A stretch of 64,000 nt of DNA, taken from Singulisphaera acidiphila DSM 18658. Lineage in GTDB: Bacteria; Planctomycetota; Planctomycetia; Isosphaerales; Isosphaeraceae. Location: the NCBI RefSeq assembly GCF_000242455.2, contig NC_019892.1, positions 4,712,001-4,776,000 on the forward strand, read 5' to 3'. Position 1 is the stretch's first letter; each line of letters begins with the position of its first letter. The notes beneath the pieces were generated by a model, which was not told the origin of the DNA, searched no databases, and saw nothing but the letters and a program-made list of their open reading frames with translations. Made by a program: the position numbers and the translations under genes. Below, piece by piece: positions 39,984 through 49,198 of the stretch.

Positions 39984-41005
39984 TTCGCCATGCCCTTGAG
40001 ACAACAAAAGAAGGGGCGATTGCCGAGGATTTGCCGACCTCCGTCAGCGGACTGCGGGCCCAGTGACCGGGTCAGGAAATTGGGCCGGAGGCAACGATCG
40101 CCGGGTGTAGGAGAGGGCCGCCCTGCGGCAACCTCGTGCGATGCCACGACGACTCCGTGCGATGCCACGGCGACCATGAGTCCAACCCGGATGCCCCCCC
40201 TCCGGGAATGCGATCCGGAGGCCGTGGCGCTCCGGTGGCCCGCGAACCGCCACCACGCGTAGACGAGGGCGGCGACGACGAGAGCGAGGAGGCCCCACAG
40301 GAGCATTTGCCGCGTCGAGGAGGAATCGAGCAGGCCTCGGATGATCCGGTCGGCTCCAACCTGCACATGCGAAAACCGGACGTCCAATGCGTCGACCGTG
40401 TTCATCGCATAGACCTGGAGTCCCACCTCATTAACAGGTCCATCCCCGAAGGGGACCGTGCCGATCAACACCGGGGTCGAGCCTGCCTCGGCATGGTAAA
40501 ACTGAATGTTGCCGTCCTTCCGCCGGACCTCGAGTCGACCGATGGTGCCGGACACGGGAAGGTTGTCCGAGATGAATTTCCGCGAGCCTTCCAACTCGCC
40601 ATAGGAACTGACTTTCTCGCCGATCGAGAGGAACTTACGGCTGCCCACGCACCACCCGGGAGCGCCTGAAATCACGAGCTCGATCGAATTCATGGCGTCG
40701 CCCCCTTTCTTGGTCGACGAGGCCTTCGGCTTCGGAAGGGCGACGATCTGGTAGTCGGCGGTAACCTCGAAGTCCCCCTCGAGATGGAAGAGCCCGACGA
40801 AGCCGATTGGCGGTCGGTCTCCGCCCCCTTTCGGGATTTCCGCCCGGAGTTTGCCGTCCTTCACTTCCCAACGCCCTAATGACCGTCGCACATTCGGGCG
40901 GAAGAGCGTCCGATCGTAGGCCTGGTCGGAGAAGTTGACTTCGATGGAGTCGGAATAGGAGCCGGAGGCCACAAGCGCGGACAGCAAGGCGAGGGATCCA
41001 AGCAT
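39980..41005 (-). CDS. Membrane-anchored DUF1583-like (jelly-roll) protein
   Basis: 341 residues. A short signal peptide (LGSLALLSALVASGSYS) is followed by a beta-rich domain about 20-225: EVNFSDQAYDRTLFRPN, VGLFHLEGDFEVTADYQIV, GTIGRLEVRRKDGNIQFYHAEAG. This layout is typical of planctomycete DUF1583/lectin-like domains. A transmembrane segment lies at about 238-260 (LLWGLLALVVAALVYAWWRF). The roughly 80-residue tail after it is unusual in composition (GVVVASHEVAAGRPSPTPGD, with two Cys near the end), and its DNA contains a short direct repeat at about 40136-40170. A good GGAGG site precedes ATG 41005. Confidence 0.7.
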   Translation of the reverse strand: MLGSLALLSALVASGSYSDSIEVNFSDQAYDRTLFRPNVRRSLGRWEVKDGKLRAEIPKGGGDRPPIGFVGLFHLEGDFEVTADYQIVALPKPKASSTKKGGDAMNSIELVISGAPGWCVGSRKFLSIGEKVSSYGELEGSRKFISDNLPVSGTIGRLEVRRKDGNIQFYHAEAGSTPVLIGTVPFGDGPVNEVGLQVYAMNTVDALDVRFSHVQVGADRIIRGLLDSSSTRQMLLWGLLALVVAALVYAWWRFAGHRSATASGSHSRRGGIRVGLMVAVASHGVVVASHEVAAGRPSPTPGDRCLRPNFLTRSLGPQSADGGRQILGNRPFFCCLKGMAK

Positions 41006-41106
41006 TGATTTGTGCCTCCAGCAAGGTCGGCGAGTTTGGGAAGAGCGCCGCCCCGGTTTGTGCCGTGAGTGGTGCAGTCCCTCGTGCGAGAACCCAAGGT
41101 CCGATT

Positions 41107-41979
41107 TCAGACGGAGGTACGAGGGAGCACTGGCGAGCCGGCGTAGGACTCGGTGAGGAGGCCGGACGCGACCGGGGCGCCGTGATCATCGGGGACGCCC
41201 TCATCGATGACCGTCGAACTCTCGCTTGATGGGACCGCGACAATCAACCGGCTTGGCAACGCGGTCCGGCGGAGCGACTTCCGGATTCGCTCGAGACCGG
41301 TCAGCATCCGCCATGAGTCGCGGAGTAGGTTGACCTTGGACCCTGGGATCTCCACCCAGGTCACCGGGACCTCGTCGATCCGGCATCCGATCCGGGTGGC
41401 CGCCCCGAGCACGAAGAGGTCGAAGAGATACCCTTCTTCATGGCAGGGGCCGAAGAGGGGTGATATCGTGTCTTGACGAAACATCTTGAATCCACACTGA
41501 GGATCGGCGACCGAAAGCGTCAGGTAGCTTCGCGCGAGCTTGGAGAAGGTCCGGCCGGCGAGTTCGCGATACCAGGGGCGGTTGGCTTCAGGCCCGCTGG
41601 GGCCGCCGCGGCGCGAGCCGATGGCCACGTCGGCTCCGGCGGCGATCGCCTCCCGGAGCTTTTGCTCCTCGCAAATCGGCGTCGCGCCGTCCGCGTCGGC
41701 GAACAGGACCATGGTCCCTCGAGCGGCGAGCATGCCGGTCCGTACGGCGGCCCCCTTGCCGCGATTGGCCGCATGCTCGATCAGCACGAGCTGGGGCCAG
41801 TCGGCTGCCGCCTGCCGGACGATGTCGCTGGTCCTGTCGCAACTCCCGTCGTCGACGATGATGGCTTCGTATCTCTCGAACGAGAGCGAGGCATAATGGC
41901 GGCGGATCGCCTCCAGGTAGCGGGGAATGCGTCTCGCCTCGTTATAGGCGGGGATGACAATCGATAGTTCGACTTCCAT
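41107..41979 (-). CDS. GT2 glycosyltransferase, dolichyl-phosphate glucosyltransferase (ALG5)-like
   Basis: 290 residues. GT-A fold: LSIVIPAYNEARRIPRYLEA, AIIVDDGSCDRTSDIV, NRGKGAAVRTGML, LFADADGATPICE (DxD) and DPQCGFKMFRQDT, the usual ALG5/DPM-like blocks, without C-terminal transmembrane helices. The last 50 residues are polar and non-conserved. It should transfer a hexose to polyprenyl phosphate on the cytoplasmic face, supplying the GT-C enzymes at 38793 and 44114. GGAG lies 12 bases before the ATG. Confidence 0.9.
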   Translation of the reverse strand: MEVELSIVIPAYNEARRIPRYLEAIRRHYASLSFERYEAIIVDDGSCDRTSDIVRQAAADWPQLVLIEHAANRGKGAAVRTGMLAARGTMVLFADADGATPICEEQKLREAIAAGADVAIGSRRGGPSGPEANRPWYRELAGRTFSKLARSYLTLSVADPQCGFKMFRQDTISPLFGPCHEEGYLFDLFVLGAATRIGCRIDEVPVTWVEIPGSKVNLLRDSWRMLTGLERIRKSLRRTALPSRLIVAVPSSESSTVIDEGVPDDHGAPVASGLLTESYAGSPVLPRTSV

Positions 41980-42093
41980 CGCAATGGCTCCCGAGTGGAT
42001 GACTCCGCCCCTGTTCGCCCATTCCCATTTGTCGCTCGATGAATTCCAACGACGCCCTGACGACGCGATCGATTCTCCGGCCTTGTTGGCGGG

Positions 42094-43137
42094 TCAGCCC
42101 GCGTGGGGCGACCGCGTTGTGGCGGCCCCGATCACGGGAAGGAGGAATCGGGTCGCGAGCCGCGCGATCGGTTCGCCTCGCTGTTCGATCTGGTCCGCCC
42201 GGATCGGCCCCAACCGTCCGGCCGCGATTGAAAGATGCTCGATGGTCTCGGGGTTGCCCCCGATCAGTCGGGTCGCTGTGGCATCGGCAGCGACCAAGTT
42301 GTTTCCGACGACGAGGACCCCGGCATGTCGCGGCTTCCCCATAATGGGGCCGTCGCCTTCCATCCCGACGATTCCGTCGATGATCGCTAGACTTGGCTTT
42401 ACTGTTGCGATGACATCAAGGATTGAGGGGTTAATCCCCTCCTCATGCAGCACGTTCTTTGGCCAACCATAACAAATACCAGGCAGGGTTCCAAACATGT
42501 TTTTCATCGAGAGGGTAACACCGGCCCAGTGATGGGTCTTCAACTTCGCCACGGAGACGACGATGTCGGCGGCGGCGACGGCTTCCGCCAGATAGAGGCG
42601 GCTCAGGGTCGTCATCCCGAGCGCATTCCGTCGGGCGACGACTCGGCCGTGGTTAAGGTCGACGAACGGAACCTTCAGGTCCCTGAGGATCGGCCTGAGC
42701 TCGCAGACATCGGCAACCAGGCGGGCATCGCGGCAGTGGCCCGGCCCGTCTCCGATGAGGACCGCACGCGCTCCCCAGCCGAGAAACACCTCGGCCGCGG
42801 CATGAATGACGGCTGGGTGAGTGAGGACGGCTTGCTTCGGTGTTGCGGGTTCGATGAGGTTCGGCTTCAGGAGAATGGACTTCCCTCGCACCAGGGCCGC
42901 CGAGACCCCAACCTCTTGGAGAGCGGTACGGAGCACCGAGAGAATGTCCGCCTCGTATCCTGGCAGGCTGGCCACGAACACTTTGGCTGATCGGAACCCG
43001 CTGACCTGATCCCACGCGAGCTTGGCCGCGATCGGCGCGGTCAGGGCGGCGCCTGCCGCGACGCCGAGGCGGCGGCGAGTCAGCTTGGTTTGGGCCGAGG
43101 GTTTGGGCGGGAGTGGGATTGGCAGGTCGTCGGTCAT
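42094..43137 (-). CDS. DUF362-domain protein with Tat-like signal
   Basis: 347 residues. The N-terminal LTRRRLGVAAGAALTAPIAA is a probable twin-arginine signal. The DUF362 domain is about 55-320: GKSILLKPNLIEP, TPKQAVLTHPAVIHAAAEVF, VAKLKTHHWAGVTLSMKNMFG, and IIDGIVGMEGDGPIMGKPR. DUF362 proteins often have Fe-S ligands; here no CxxC cluster motif is visible. The function is unknown. It overlaps the toroid gene upstream by four bases, so it belongs to the same translation unit. Confidence 0.88.
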   Translation of the reverse strand: MTDDLPIPLPPKPSAQTKLTRRRLGVAAGAALTAPIAAKLAWDQVSGFRSAKVFVASLPGYEADILSVLRTALQEVGVSAALVRGKSILLKPNLIEPATPKQAVLTHPAVIHAAAEVFLGWGARAVLIGDGPGHCRDARLVADVCELRPILRDLKVPFVDLNHGRVVARRNALGMTTLSRLYLAEAVAAADIVVSVAKLKTHHWAGVTLSMKNMFGTLPGICYGWPKNVLHEEGINPSILDVIATVKPSLAIIDGIVGMEGDGPIMGKPRHAGVLVVGNNLVAADATATRLIGGNPETIEHLSIAAGRLGPIRADQIEQRGEPIARLATRFLLPVIGAATTRSPHAG

Positions 43138-44063
43138 GAGGACTTCGCCTCCTTTCGTACGGGCAGGCCGAGGACGTCGAGCGCCTGCTCAGACGCCGCA
43201 AGGACGATGTGAGCGAGCCCGAACGGGTCGTCGGTCGCTTCCGCAGTGAGGGCGTCGTAGGCGTTGCGCAACCATTCCGTGGCCTGAGCCGGGCGGCGGT
43301 TCCAGGCGGAAAGCCCCAGAATTCCCCAGCAGAGCGATTGCGGCGAGCGAATGCCGGGCAGGGCGGATTCAAGATAGGCGAGTGCCGGTTCGACCGATCG
43401 GTCCTGAATCCCGAGGCACGCCAACGCGAGGAGGGCCAGGCCGGTCGGTCCGGGTTGCGGGCGCAGGATCGCCTGAAACACGGCGCTGTTGCCGTAGTTC
43501 CACCCCCCGGTGGAGAGCGCCCGGTCTGCGAGCAGGCGTGCCCCTTCGGTGACGCGTGGGGACCGGTTGGGGCCGATGCGTGCCAGAGCGACGAGCGCCA
43601 TGGCCGTCGGTTCCACCCAGGAGTGGGTCCCCTCGACCCAAGGCCAACCCACGAGCGTAGTGTCGTGCCCGACCGGGTTCTCCGGGGTCTTGGGGAAGGA
43701 CTTGCCTCGGGATTGTTCCAGCCACTGGGCGGCGAGTGTACCTTGCGGCGCGAATCCGTCGACATTGGCCCACAATAGGAGGGCGTACGATGTCGCCCAC
43801 TGTGGCACTGCCAGTTCAGCGGAGAGTCTCACGGAGCCGTCGGGACGTTGCATCCGCGCGACCCAGTGTGCCGCGCGGGCGGGGGCCTCAATGGAGGCGG
43901 CCTGGTTTGTCGAGGCACCGGTGCAGCGGAGACCGAGCCCGGCGAGGACGGTCGGTTCGACGGCAGGCGGGTCACCGGGCCGGTATCCCCAGGCGTCCGC
44001 GTCGGACCGCAATCGGAGCAGGAGCTCAGACGCGGCGGTGATCCAGCTTACATTCGATCGCAC
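43134..44063 (-). CDS. Alpha/alpha-toroid protein (prenyltransferase/squalene-cyclase repeat type)
   Basis: 309 residues. Repeated helix pairs carry the squalene-cyclase-like spacing: RMQRPDGSVRLSAELAVPQW, GTHSWVEPTAMALVALARIG, STGGWNYGNSAVFQ, and PGPTGLALLALACLG. The cyclase catalytic DxDD motif is not present, so terpene cyclisation is unlikely; a binding or protein-modifying role is possible. GTG 44063 is chosen because AAAGGAG lies about 10 bases upstream; the longer frame to 44219 is poor. No signal peptide. The operon also holds a second toroid protein at 46899. Confidence 0.78.
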   Translation of the reverse strand: MRSNVSWITAASELLLRLRSDADAWGYRPGDPPAVEPTVLAGLGLRCTGASTNQAASIEAPARAAHWVARMQRPDGSVRLSAELAVPQWATSYALLLWANVDGFAPQGTLAAQWLEQSRGKSFPKTPENPVGHDTTLVGWPWVEGTHSWVEPTAMALVALARIGPNRSPRVTEGARLLADRALSTGGWNYGNSAVFQAILRPQPGPTGLALLALACLGIQDRSVEPALAYLESALPGIRSPQSLCWGILGLSAWNRRPAQATEWLRNAYDALTAEATDDPFGLAHIVLAASEQALDVLGLPVRKEAKSS

Positions 44064-44113
44064 GAATCGGTTGCTCCTTTCGGGGGTCGGGCTGCTACGG
44101 TGGGGCGGCTGAT

Positions 44114-45700
44114 TCAGGGCCGTGGCGTCGGCTTCCGGAAGACGCACTCGGTCAAGGCCAACTTCCCATTCATCATGAACGGCTCGGGGAAGACTTCGCT
44201 CTGGCCGGCGGGCATCCACGGCTCGGGGAGGCGTGCCTCGTTCAGAAGCATGGCGAGCATCGCGCTGTCGACGGCCCAGATTTTCCGGTCGACCCAGGGG
44301 TCGAGGATGTCGACGTCCTTGACCTCGCTTTCCGTGATGACGGGCCCCCCGTTGTATGGCTCGAGTGGGGCCCTTGGGAGGAAGTGGAGGCGTTCCCTCT
44401 CCGGATCGTTTCTCAAATAGTAGAGAATTCTCAGATAAGCACTCGGCTCACGAACGATGATCGGCTCGTCGGAGTCGCCGTGGGTGTGGATGTATTCCAC
44501 CAACGCCTTGGCCCCACCCATGAGATCGAGCCGGGTCTGATGGGTGAACTCCGCCCACCAGTAGACGTTGTTGGCGACCAGGACGGCTACGAACAGCCAG
44601 CGCTCGGCTCCCTCGAGGACGCGACAGAGCAGAACCGACACGCCGACGAGGAAGAAGACGAACGGGACCAGCCAGTACCGACTCGTCTGATTGCTCACGA
44701 TCGCCGTCCCGTAGAGGGTGATCGTAACCGGGATGAGGATCGAGGCCGCGATCATGGCGGCGATCAACGCCCCGCCGCGACGGCCGGTGAAGGCGAGCCA
44801 GGCGACGAGCGCGCCGGAAAGGGCCACGAGCCAGCCGGAAAGCCAGTTCTCACCCCATTGCAACTGGTTGCGGGGGATGACGAGGTCGGACCAGCACCGG
44901 GAGATCTCGAAGGCTGACGGCCGCGAGAACCAGTAACCGTGACTGACCTGGTCCTTTTGCCAAAACAGCACCGGAGCCCACGGGGCGTACCCCACAATCG
45001 CAACGGCCAATGCTGCGAGTCCGGCGAATTGCCGTTGCCAAGGGCCGACGCCTGGGTTCGCTTTCCCAACCGCCGGCGCGAAACCGAACAGGAGGAGCCA
45101 GACCCCCTGCGCCGCAACGACGAAGAGCATGTAGTTGTGGGTGTACATGCTGAGGCAGGCGCTAAGCGCGTAGAGAGACCAGAGGACTGCGGCGCTGCGC
45201 CGAGAACGAGCGGGGCCAAGGATTCCGCGGGCGAGAAGCCACGTGGAAGCCAGTCCCAACAGGCAGGCCAGCGAGTACATCCGCGCCTCGCCGCTCCAGC
45301 GAATGTGCGCGCCTGAAGTGGCTGTCAGCAGCGTTGCGATGACTCCCGCGGCGCGGGCCGAATTTTCGTCAGGGACCGTGATCGACCACCGGAAGATGTC
45401 GCGCGTCAAGCCGTAGACGAGCACCAGGCTTGCGCTCGCGAAGCAGATCGAGAGCGAACGGAGCGCCACCGGCCCGTCCCCGAACACGGCCGTCCAAACC
45501 TTGAGCAGCAGGTAGTAAAGGGGCGGGTGGACGTCCACCGAGGTCCTCTGGACGAGTTCCGGCACGGGGTAGGTGGTGACAAGCCGCCACGAGAACGCCT
45601 CATCAAACGAGAGCGTCCGTTCGGCCATGCCCTGGCAGCGGGCGGCCACCGCCGCGGCCAAGATCAAGAGCATCGCAATCAAAACGTGGCGTTGGCTCAT
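44114..45700 (-). CDS. GT39-family membrane glycosyltransferase
   Basis: 528 residues. The first transmembrane segment (HVLIAMLLILAAAVAARC) is followed by a periplasmic loop with LSFDEAFSWRLVTTYP, whose D-E pair is in the place of the catalytic acid of PMT/ArnT enzymes. DVHPPLYYLLLKVW is the second GT39 hallmark. About 10 helices follow, then a soluble C-terminal domain (about 400-528). ATG 45700 gives a normal start; the frame upstream is a shadow of other DNA. It probably glycosylates a periplasmic acceptor using polyprenyl-phosphate sugar, perhaps made by the ALG5-like enzyme of the same cluster. Confidence 0.88.
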   Translation of the reverse strand: MSQRHVLIAMLLILAAAVAARCQGMAERTLSFDEAFSWRLVTTYPVPELVQRTSVDVHPPLYYLLLKVWTAVFGDGPVALRSLSICFASASLVLVYGLTRDIFRWSITVPDENSARAAGVIATLLTATSGAHIRWSGEARMYSLACLLGLASTWLLARGILGPARSRRSAAVLWSLYALSACLSMYTHNYMLFVVAAQGVWLLLFGFAPAVGKANPGVGPWQRQFAGLAALAVAIVGYAPWAPVLFWQKDQVSHGYWFSRPSAFEISRCWSDLVIPRNQLQWGENWLSGWLVALSGALVAWLAFTGRRGGALIAAMIAASILIPVTITLYGTAIVSNQTSRYWLVPFVFFLVGVSVLLCRVLEGAERWLFVAVLVANNVYWWAEFTHQTRLDLMGGAKALVEYIHTHGDSDEPIIVREPSAYLRILYYLRNDPERERLHFLPRAPLEPYNGGPVITESEVKDVDILDPWVDRKIWAVDSAMLAMLLNEARLPEPWMPAGQSEVFPEPFMMNGKLALTECVFRKPTPRP

Positions 45701-45753
45701 GGTGACGTCCGAATCGCAAGGACAAAGGGTTTGTTCGCTCTCCGCCGCGTCGA

Positions 45754-46902
45754 TCAAGGGTTGGCCGGCGACGGCTCCGTGCCGAGACTTGTGGCCCGGA
45801 GGTGGTAGGCCTTCAGGACCCGCTTGCCGGTGATGACGACCAGCAGCAGACCAAACAGCAGACCGTTCGCCAGGAAGAAGTAATAGCTCCGAGGGGTCTT
45901 CTCGAGGTTGGCGATCGTCAACGCCACCTCGAACGGCTGCTCCCCTTCGGCCGGGATCCGATACTGGACCCGCCGGATGTAGTCGTTGACCGCGCACCCG
46001 GCCGAGGGCTTGATGAGGAAGTCCTCATTTTTAATTTTGTTGAAATCGTAACTCTTCAGGCCGATGGTCAGTTGGTAGGTAATCTTGCCCCACATCTCCT
46101 TTGGGTCGGTACTCGGGTTTGCGTAGTGATCGACCACCAGCTTCATCGGCAGCTTCAACCCTTCCGCCGCCGTCTTGAAGTCGAGGCTTTTCGACAAAAC
46201 ACTTCGCGGTTGCCCCTTGCCCCAGTAGACGAGGCGCTGGTGGATCACCCCCTCGAGGTCCACCCAGATCTCGTCGGTCTCCGGCCGTTCGAGCACCCAG
46301 CACGATGCGCCGTCGATCACCTCGGGTGTGGCACGCACCTGGTACGAACTCGGAGATTTCTCGACCGTCTCGGGCAGGAAGGGCTGCGAGATCTCGAAGG
46401 GGGAAAGGTTTCCCGCAGCGGCTGGCAAATCCTTATAGGCGTCGATGTGTTGGTAGTCTGTGTACTGATGGTAGGTGAAGTGCTGAGTGAAGATCGACGG
46501 ACTGATTTCCATGAACGTGTCATTGGTGTCAATCGCCGCATTTTTGTAGTAGATCAAGTGCCTGGCATGCTCGGGCATCGACTCCTGGCCACGGAACGCT
46601 CCTTTGGGGTAGAAGACGATCGTATGGAGGTCGGCTCCGCGTCGGATGTTGGTTACGTCGAACGACTTGTAGGCGAAAGTTCCCCCATTTTGAATCTCTG
46701 AGTTGACCGAGAATTGGAATTTATAGCTCTTCTGGGCAAGAAAGGCGTCGCGGTTGCGACGGATCGCGGCTGTGAGCTCGCTCACCGTCGGCGGAGCAGC
46801 CTGGGCTTTGGGTAGGCCCCACGAGATTGCAATCGCCAAGGCCGCGAGCGATCCCAAGGTCCGGCCGGACGACGACTCGAGACAACGAATCAGGCGAATC
46901 AT
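45754..46902 (-). CDS. Exported LolA-like protein with C-terminal membrane anchor
   Basis: 382 residues. A signal peptide ends near residue 36 (LAALAIAISWGLPKAQA). The body is beta-rich: SYKFQFSVNSEIQNGGTFAY, WVLERPETDEIWVDLEGVIH and EGLKLPMKLVVDHY resemble outer-membrane lipoprotein-sorting (LolA/LolB-like) folds. A single transmembrane helix (SYYFFLANGLLFGLLLVVIT) anchors it at about 345-365, with a short basic cytoplasmic tail. The family assignment is structural guesswork. The ATG overlaps the stop of the toroid gene upstream. Confidence 0.6.
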   Translation of the reverse strand: MIRLIRCLESSSGRTLGSLAALAIAISWGLPKAQAAPPTVSELTAAIRRNRDAFLAQKSYKFQFSVNSEIQNGGTFAYKSFDVTNIRRGADLHTIVFYPKGAFRGQESMPEHARHLIYYKNAAIDTNDTFMEISPSIFTQHFTYHQYTDYQHIDAYKDLPAAAGNLSPFEISQPFLPETVEKSPSSYQVRATPEVIDGASCWVLERPETDEIWVDLEGVIHQRLVYWGKGQPRSVLSKSLDFKTAAEGLKLPMKLVVDHYANPSTDPKEMWGKITYQLTIGLKSYDFNKIKNEDFLIKPSAGCAVNDYIRRVQYRIPAEGEQPFEVALTIANLEKTPRSYYFFLANGLLFGLLLVVITGKRVLKAYHLRATSLGTEPSPANP

Positions 46903-48260
46903 GCCCCACCCCCCTTATGCGAGATTGAGGAACCGTTGGGGTCCGAGAGGGGGTTGACCCCGTTCGGGACCACGGGATAACGCTGGCGGATCTCCGAAGG
47001 CGTGACGCCCCGAATCAGGCAGAGTGCGCGGACCGCGTGGCTCCCGAGCGGATAGACGTCCGCATGGTGGAAGAACGGTTGCGGCATGGTGGTGATCGCC
47101 GTCTTGAGGTAATCGACCGCCCGGCGAACGACTTCCCGCGGTGGGCCCAGTTCCGGAGGGGCCAGGGCGATCCACTCCAGGTGATGACCCGTGGCGTACA
47201 CTTCGGGGAAGGGTGGGGTGTCGAGGTACCACATGCCGTCGTTGGGCCGGCGATCGAAATGTCCATTCCATTCCGTGCTCCACGATCCGTCGGCTTGCTG
47301 GACCTTAACCAGAGTCCGCGTGATTTCCTGGAGTCGCGCCTCGATCCGCTTCACGTTGGCGTCGGAGAGGATTGGACCCTGCTGGTTCGCGCGTAACGCC
47401 GAGACGAGCGCGTAAGGCAGGTGCATCCCCACGCACGCGTGGGTCGCTTTCGACTCATCGAGGAGGCTATTGACGAGGTCGTTCATGTTGTAACGCGTGC
47501 CAAACCGGTTCTCCCAGGTTGCCGGCGGACTCAACCAGCGCGAGAAGGCGCTTATCGTGAACTCGGACTCCTGGTACGGCGAGTACTTCCAGAGCGACTC
47601 GTTGAGGATGTCGTTCACGGTCCACTCACGCGAACTTTCGCCCGTCACGCGCGGCACGACGCGCGTTGTCGCAGGCATGCCGATCTCCGCCAGCACCTGC
47701 AATATCTTGTCAACATGAAATTGGCCTTTTCGGGAGGCGACGTCTGAGTCGAGGTTGGTGACGACCGAGATGCCGACTTCGCCGTCGCTGAGGAGCATGC
47801 GAATCCCGCTGTTGTTGCCAAATGCACGTTCGAACTCCGGGTGCTCGAGCAGGATCTTGAGCTGGTCGCGGGGCGGATAGAGGAACAGGCGGGGGCGTCC
47901 GGAAAGTTGCCAGGCGCGGTCGAACGAGGCCTCCGCGCCCCAGAGCCGGAGGGAATGGGCGAACTGCCCGACATCGGGACCGGTCCAGCACGGATCGGCC
48001 GCGGCCACGACCGGACCTAACTCCTCATCGGTAAGCATGTCGCGGTAGGCGCCGTGGGGCGTGATGTCCAACGGCCGCTCGCGGCGTGGGACGTGGGACA
48101 CCTCAAGCCGGCGCCGTTGCTCTTGGCTCGCGTTCGCGGCGGGAGCGAACGTATGCCACGCGCTTCGGACCCCGACAACGGCCAGCACCGCCGCTGTGAG
48201 GACGGCAAACCAACGCTCGGCGCTGGCCCACGGACGTCTTGCAGGTTCGATCAACACCAC
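46899..48260 (-). CDS. Membrane-anchored toroid-like protein of unknown function
   Basis: 453 residues. The N-terminal hydrophobic segment (WFAVLTAAVLAVVGVRSAW) is a signal anchor, and the rest should be periplasmic. The C-terminal half has VQQADGSWSTEWNGHF, a QW-type squalene-cyclase/toroid motif, then helices with GHHLEWIALAPPELGP and PLGSHAVRALCLIRG. No DxDD or lipid-cyclase catalytic motif is seen. Start GTG 48260 is preceded by GAGGAG. It lies 29 bases after the C39-like peptidase gene and overlaps the LolA-like gene. Together with the toroid at 43134 it may present or bind a shared ligand or substrate. Confidence 0.7.
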   Translation of the reverse strand: MVLIEPARRPWASAERWFAVLTAAVLAVVGVRSAWHTFAPAANASQEQRRRLEVSHVPRRERPLDITPHGAYRDMLTDEELGPVVAAADPCWTGPDVGQFAHSLRLWGAEASFDRAWQLSGRPRLFLYPPRDQLKILLEHPEFERAFGNNSGIRMLLSDGEVGISVVTNLDSDVASRKGQFHVDKILQVLAEIGMPATTRVVPRVTGESSREWTVNDILNESLWKYSPYQESEFTISAFSRWLSPPATWENRFGTRYNMNDLVNSLLDESKATHACVGMHLPYALVSALRANQQGPILSDANVKRIEARLQEITRTLVKVQQADGSWSTEWNGHFDRRPNDGMWYLDTPPFPEVYATGHHLEWIALAPPELGPPREVVRRAVDYLKTAITTMPQPFFHHADVYPLGSHAVRALCLIRGVTPSEIRQRYPVVPNGVNPLSDPNGSSISHKGGGA

Positions 48261-48289
48261 AGTCCGATCTCCTCATTAGGGCGCGAGCG

Positions 48290-49111
48290 TCAACACGGGG
48301 CCGCCGCTTCGGACTGGACCGCGACCGGCCGATTGAGGTACGCCAGAGCGCACGACAGGATCGCCACGACTGCGGCCAGCACGTAGATCATTCCCCAGGC
48401 CCATTGTGTCGGGACACCGAAGAAGTTCATTTCCGGCACCAGGACATAGCCCGAGAACGAGCGGTCGAATCGGGCCTTCTCGATGAATTGGTAGTTCCCC
48501 GAGACGCCGTCGATGATCCCGACCTGGCCCTGGTCGTTGAATCGGACGGTCACGAAAAAGTGTCCCGAGTCGCGCACTTCGGGGTCGGTCGAGCGAATGT
48601 CTTCATGCACGAGGAACGGCGGCGACAGGCGGAACAACTCGCTTTGCGACACCTTCCTTACCTGATGCTTCAAGCCCAACGCGCTCGCGGCCTTCGACAG
48701 GTCGGCGAGGGAAGACCCCGTTTTCGTAATCGGGATGAGTCGCGTCACTTGATCACGCGCTACGTTGAATCCGCGAAGTCGCAAGAGCACGAACAACGCG
48801 TTCGGTCCGCAGAGAATTGGCTCCTGCCAGCTCGTCCCGAACTTGAGATGTTCGGGGAATTCGCGACCCTTCGGGAGCCTGACGGCTCTTTTCTCGGGCG
48901 GCAAGCTCTCGAGCAGTGTGACCTTGCCCGACTTGAAGTCCCCCTCCTCACGTGGTGAGGGGATCGATGCGAAGGTCTGGCCAGCCGGCAGCGACAGGAG
49001 CAGGCCAAGGAGCAGGAATATCACGCCCGCCCGGAGCCCAAGATCGGCTCGCCCCCCGCGGAGCCGGCGCGGTTCCGAAGCCGCGCGGATAACAGGAAAT
49101 CTCGCCTGCAC
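48290..49111 (-). CDS. Membrane-anchored C39-like cysteine peptidase
   Basis: 273 residues from GTG 49111, which has an excellent GGGAGGAAGG ribosome-binding site. A transmembrane or signal segment lies at 28-48 (GVIFLLLGLLLSLPAGQTFA) and a second at 236-258, so the domain between them should be extracytoplasmic. That domain has papain-like C39 residues: C101 in LCGPNALFVLL, H184 in SGHFFVTV, D201 in IIDGVSG, and Q96 as a possible oxyanion-hole residue. C39 peptidases cut double-glycine-type leaders; usually they are the N-terminal domain of an ABC exporter, but here there is no ATPase. The gene immediately upstream encodes a peptide with such a site. Confidence 0.82.
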   Translation of the reverse strand: MQARFPVIRAASEPRRLRGGRADLGLRAGVIFLLLGLLLSLPAGQTFASIPSPREEGDFKSGKVTLLESLPPEKRAVRLPKGREFPEHLKFGTSWQEPILCGPNALFVLLRLRGFNVARDQVTRLIPITKTGSSLADLSKAASALGLKHQVRKVSQSELFRLSPPFLVHEDIRSTDPEVRDSGHFFVTVRFNDQGQVGIIDGVSGNYQFIEKARFDRSFSGYVLVPEMNFFGVPTQWAWGMIYVLAAVVAILSCALAYLNRPVAVQSEAAAPC

Positions 49112-49171
49112 GGCACCTTCCTCCCATTGTGGTTTATCGAACAGAAGGCTGAGTAAACCGGGTGACCCAAA

Positions 49172-49198
49172 GCCGCCCCCGCATCCAGCGGGGGCGGC
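49172..49198 (-). terminator. Hairpin between the cysteine-rich peptide gene and the peptidase gene
   Basis: A perfect 11-bp G+C-rich stem (49172-49182 with 49188-49198) has a 5-base loop; on the minus strand it is followed by TTTGGG. With such a short T-run, partial termination or mRNA stabilisation seems more likely than a full stop. This would make the peptide mRNA more abundant than the downstream operon. Confidence 0.65.
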
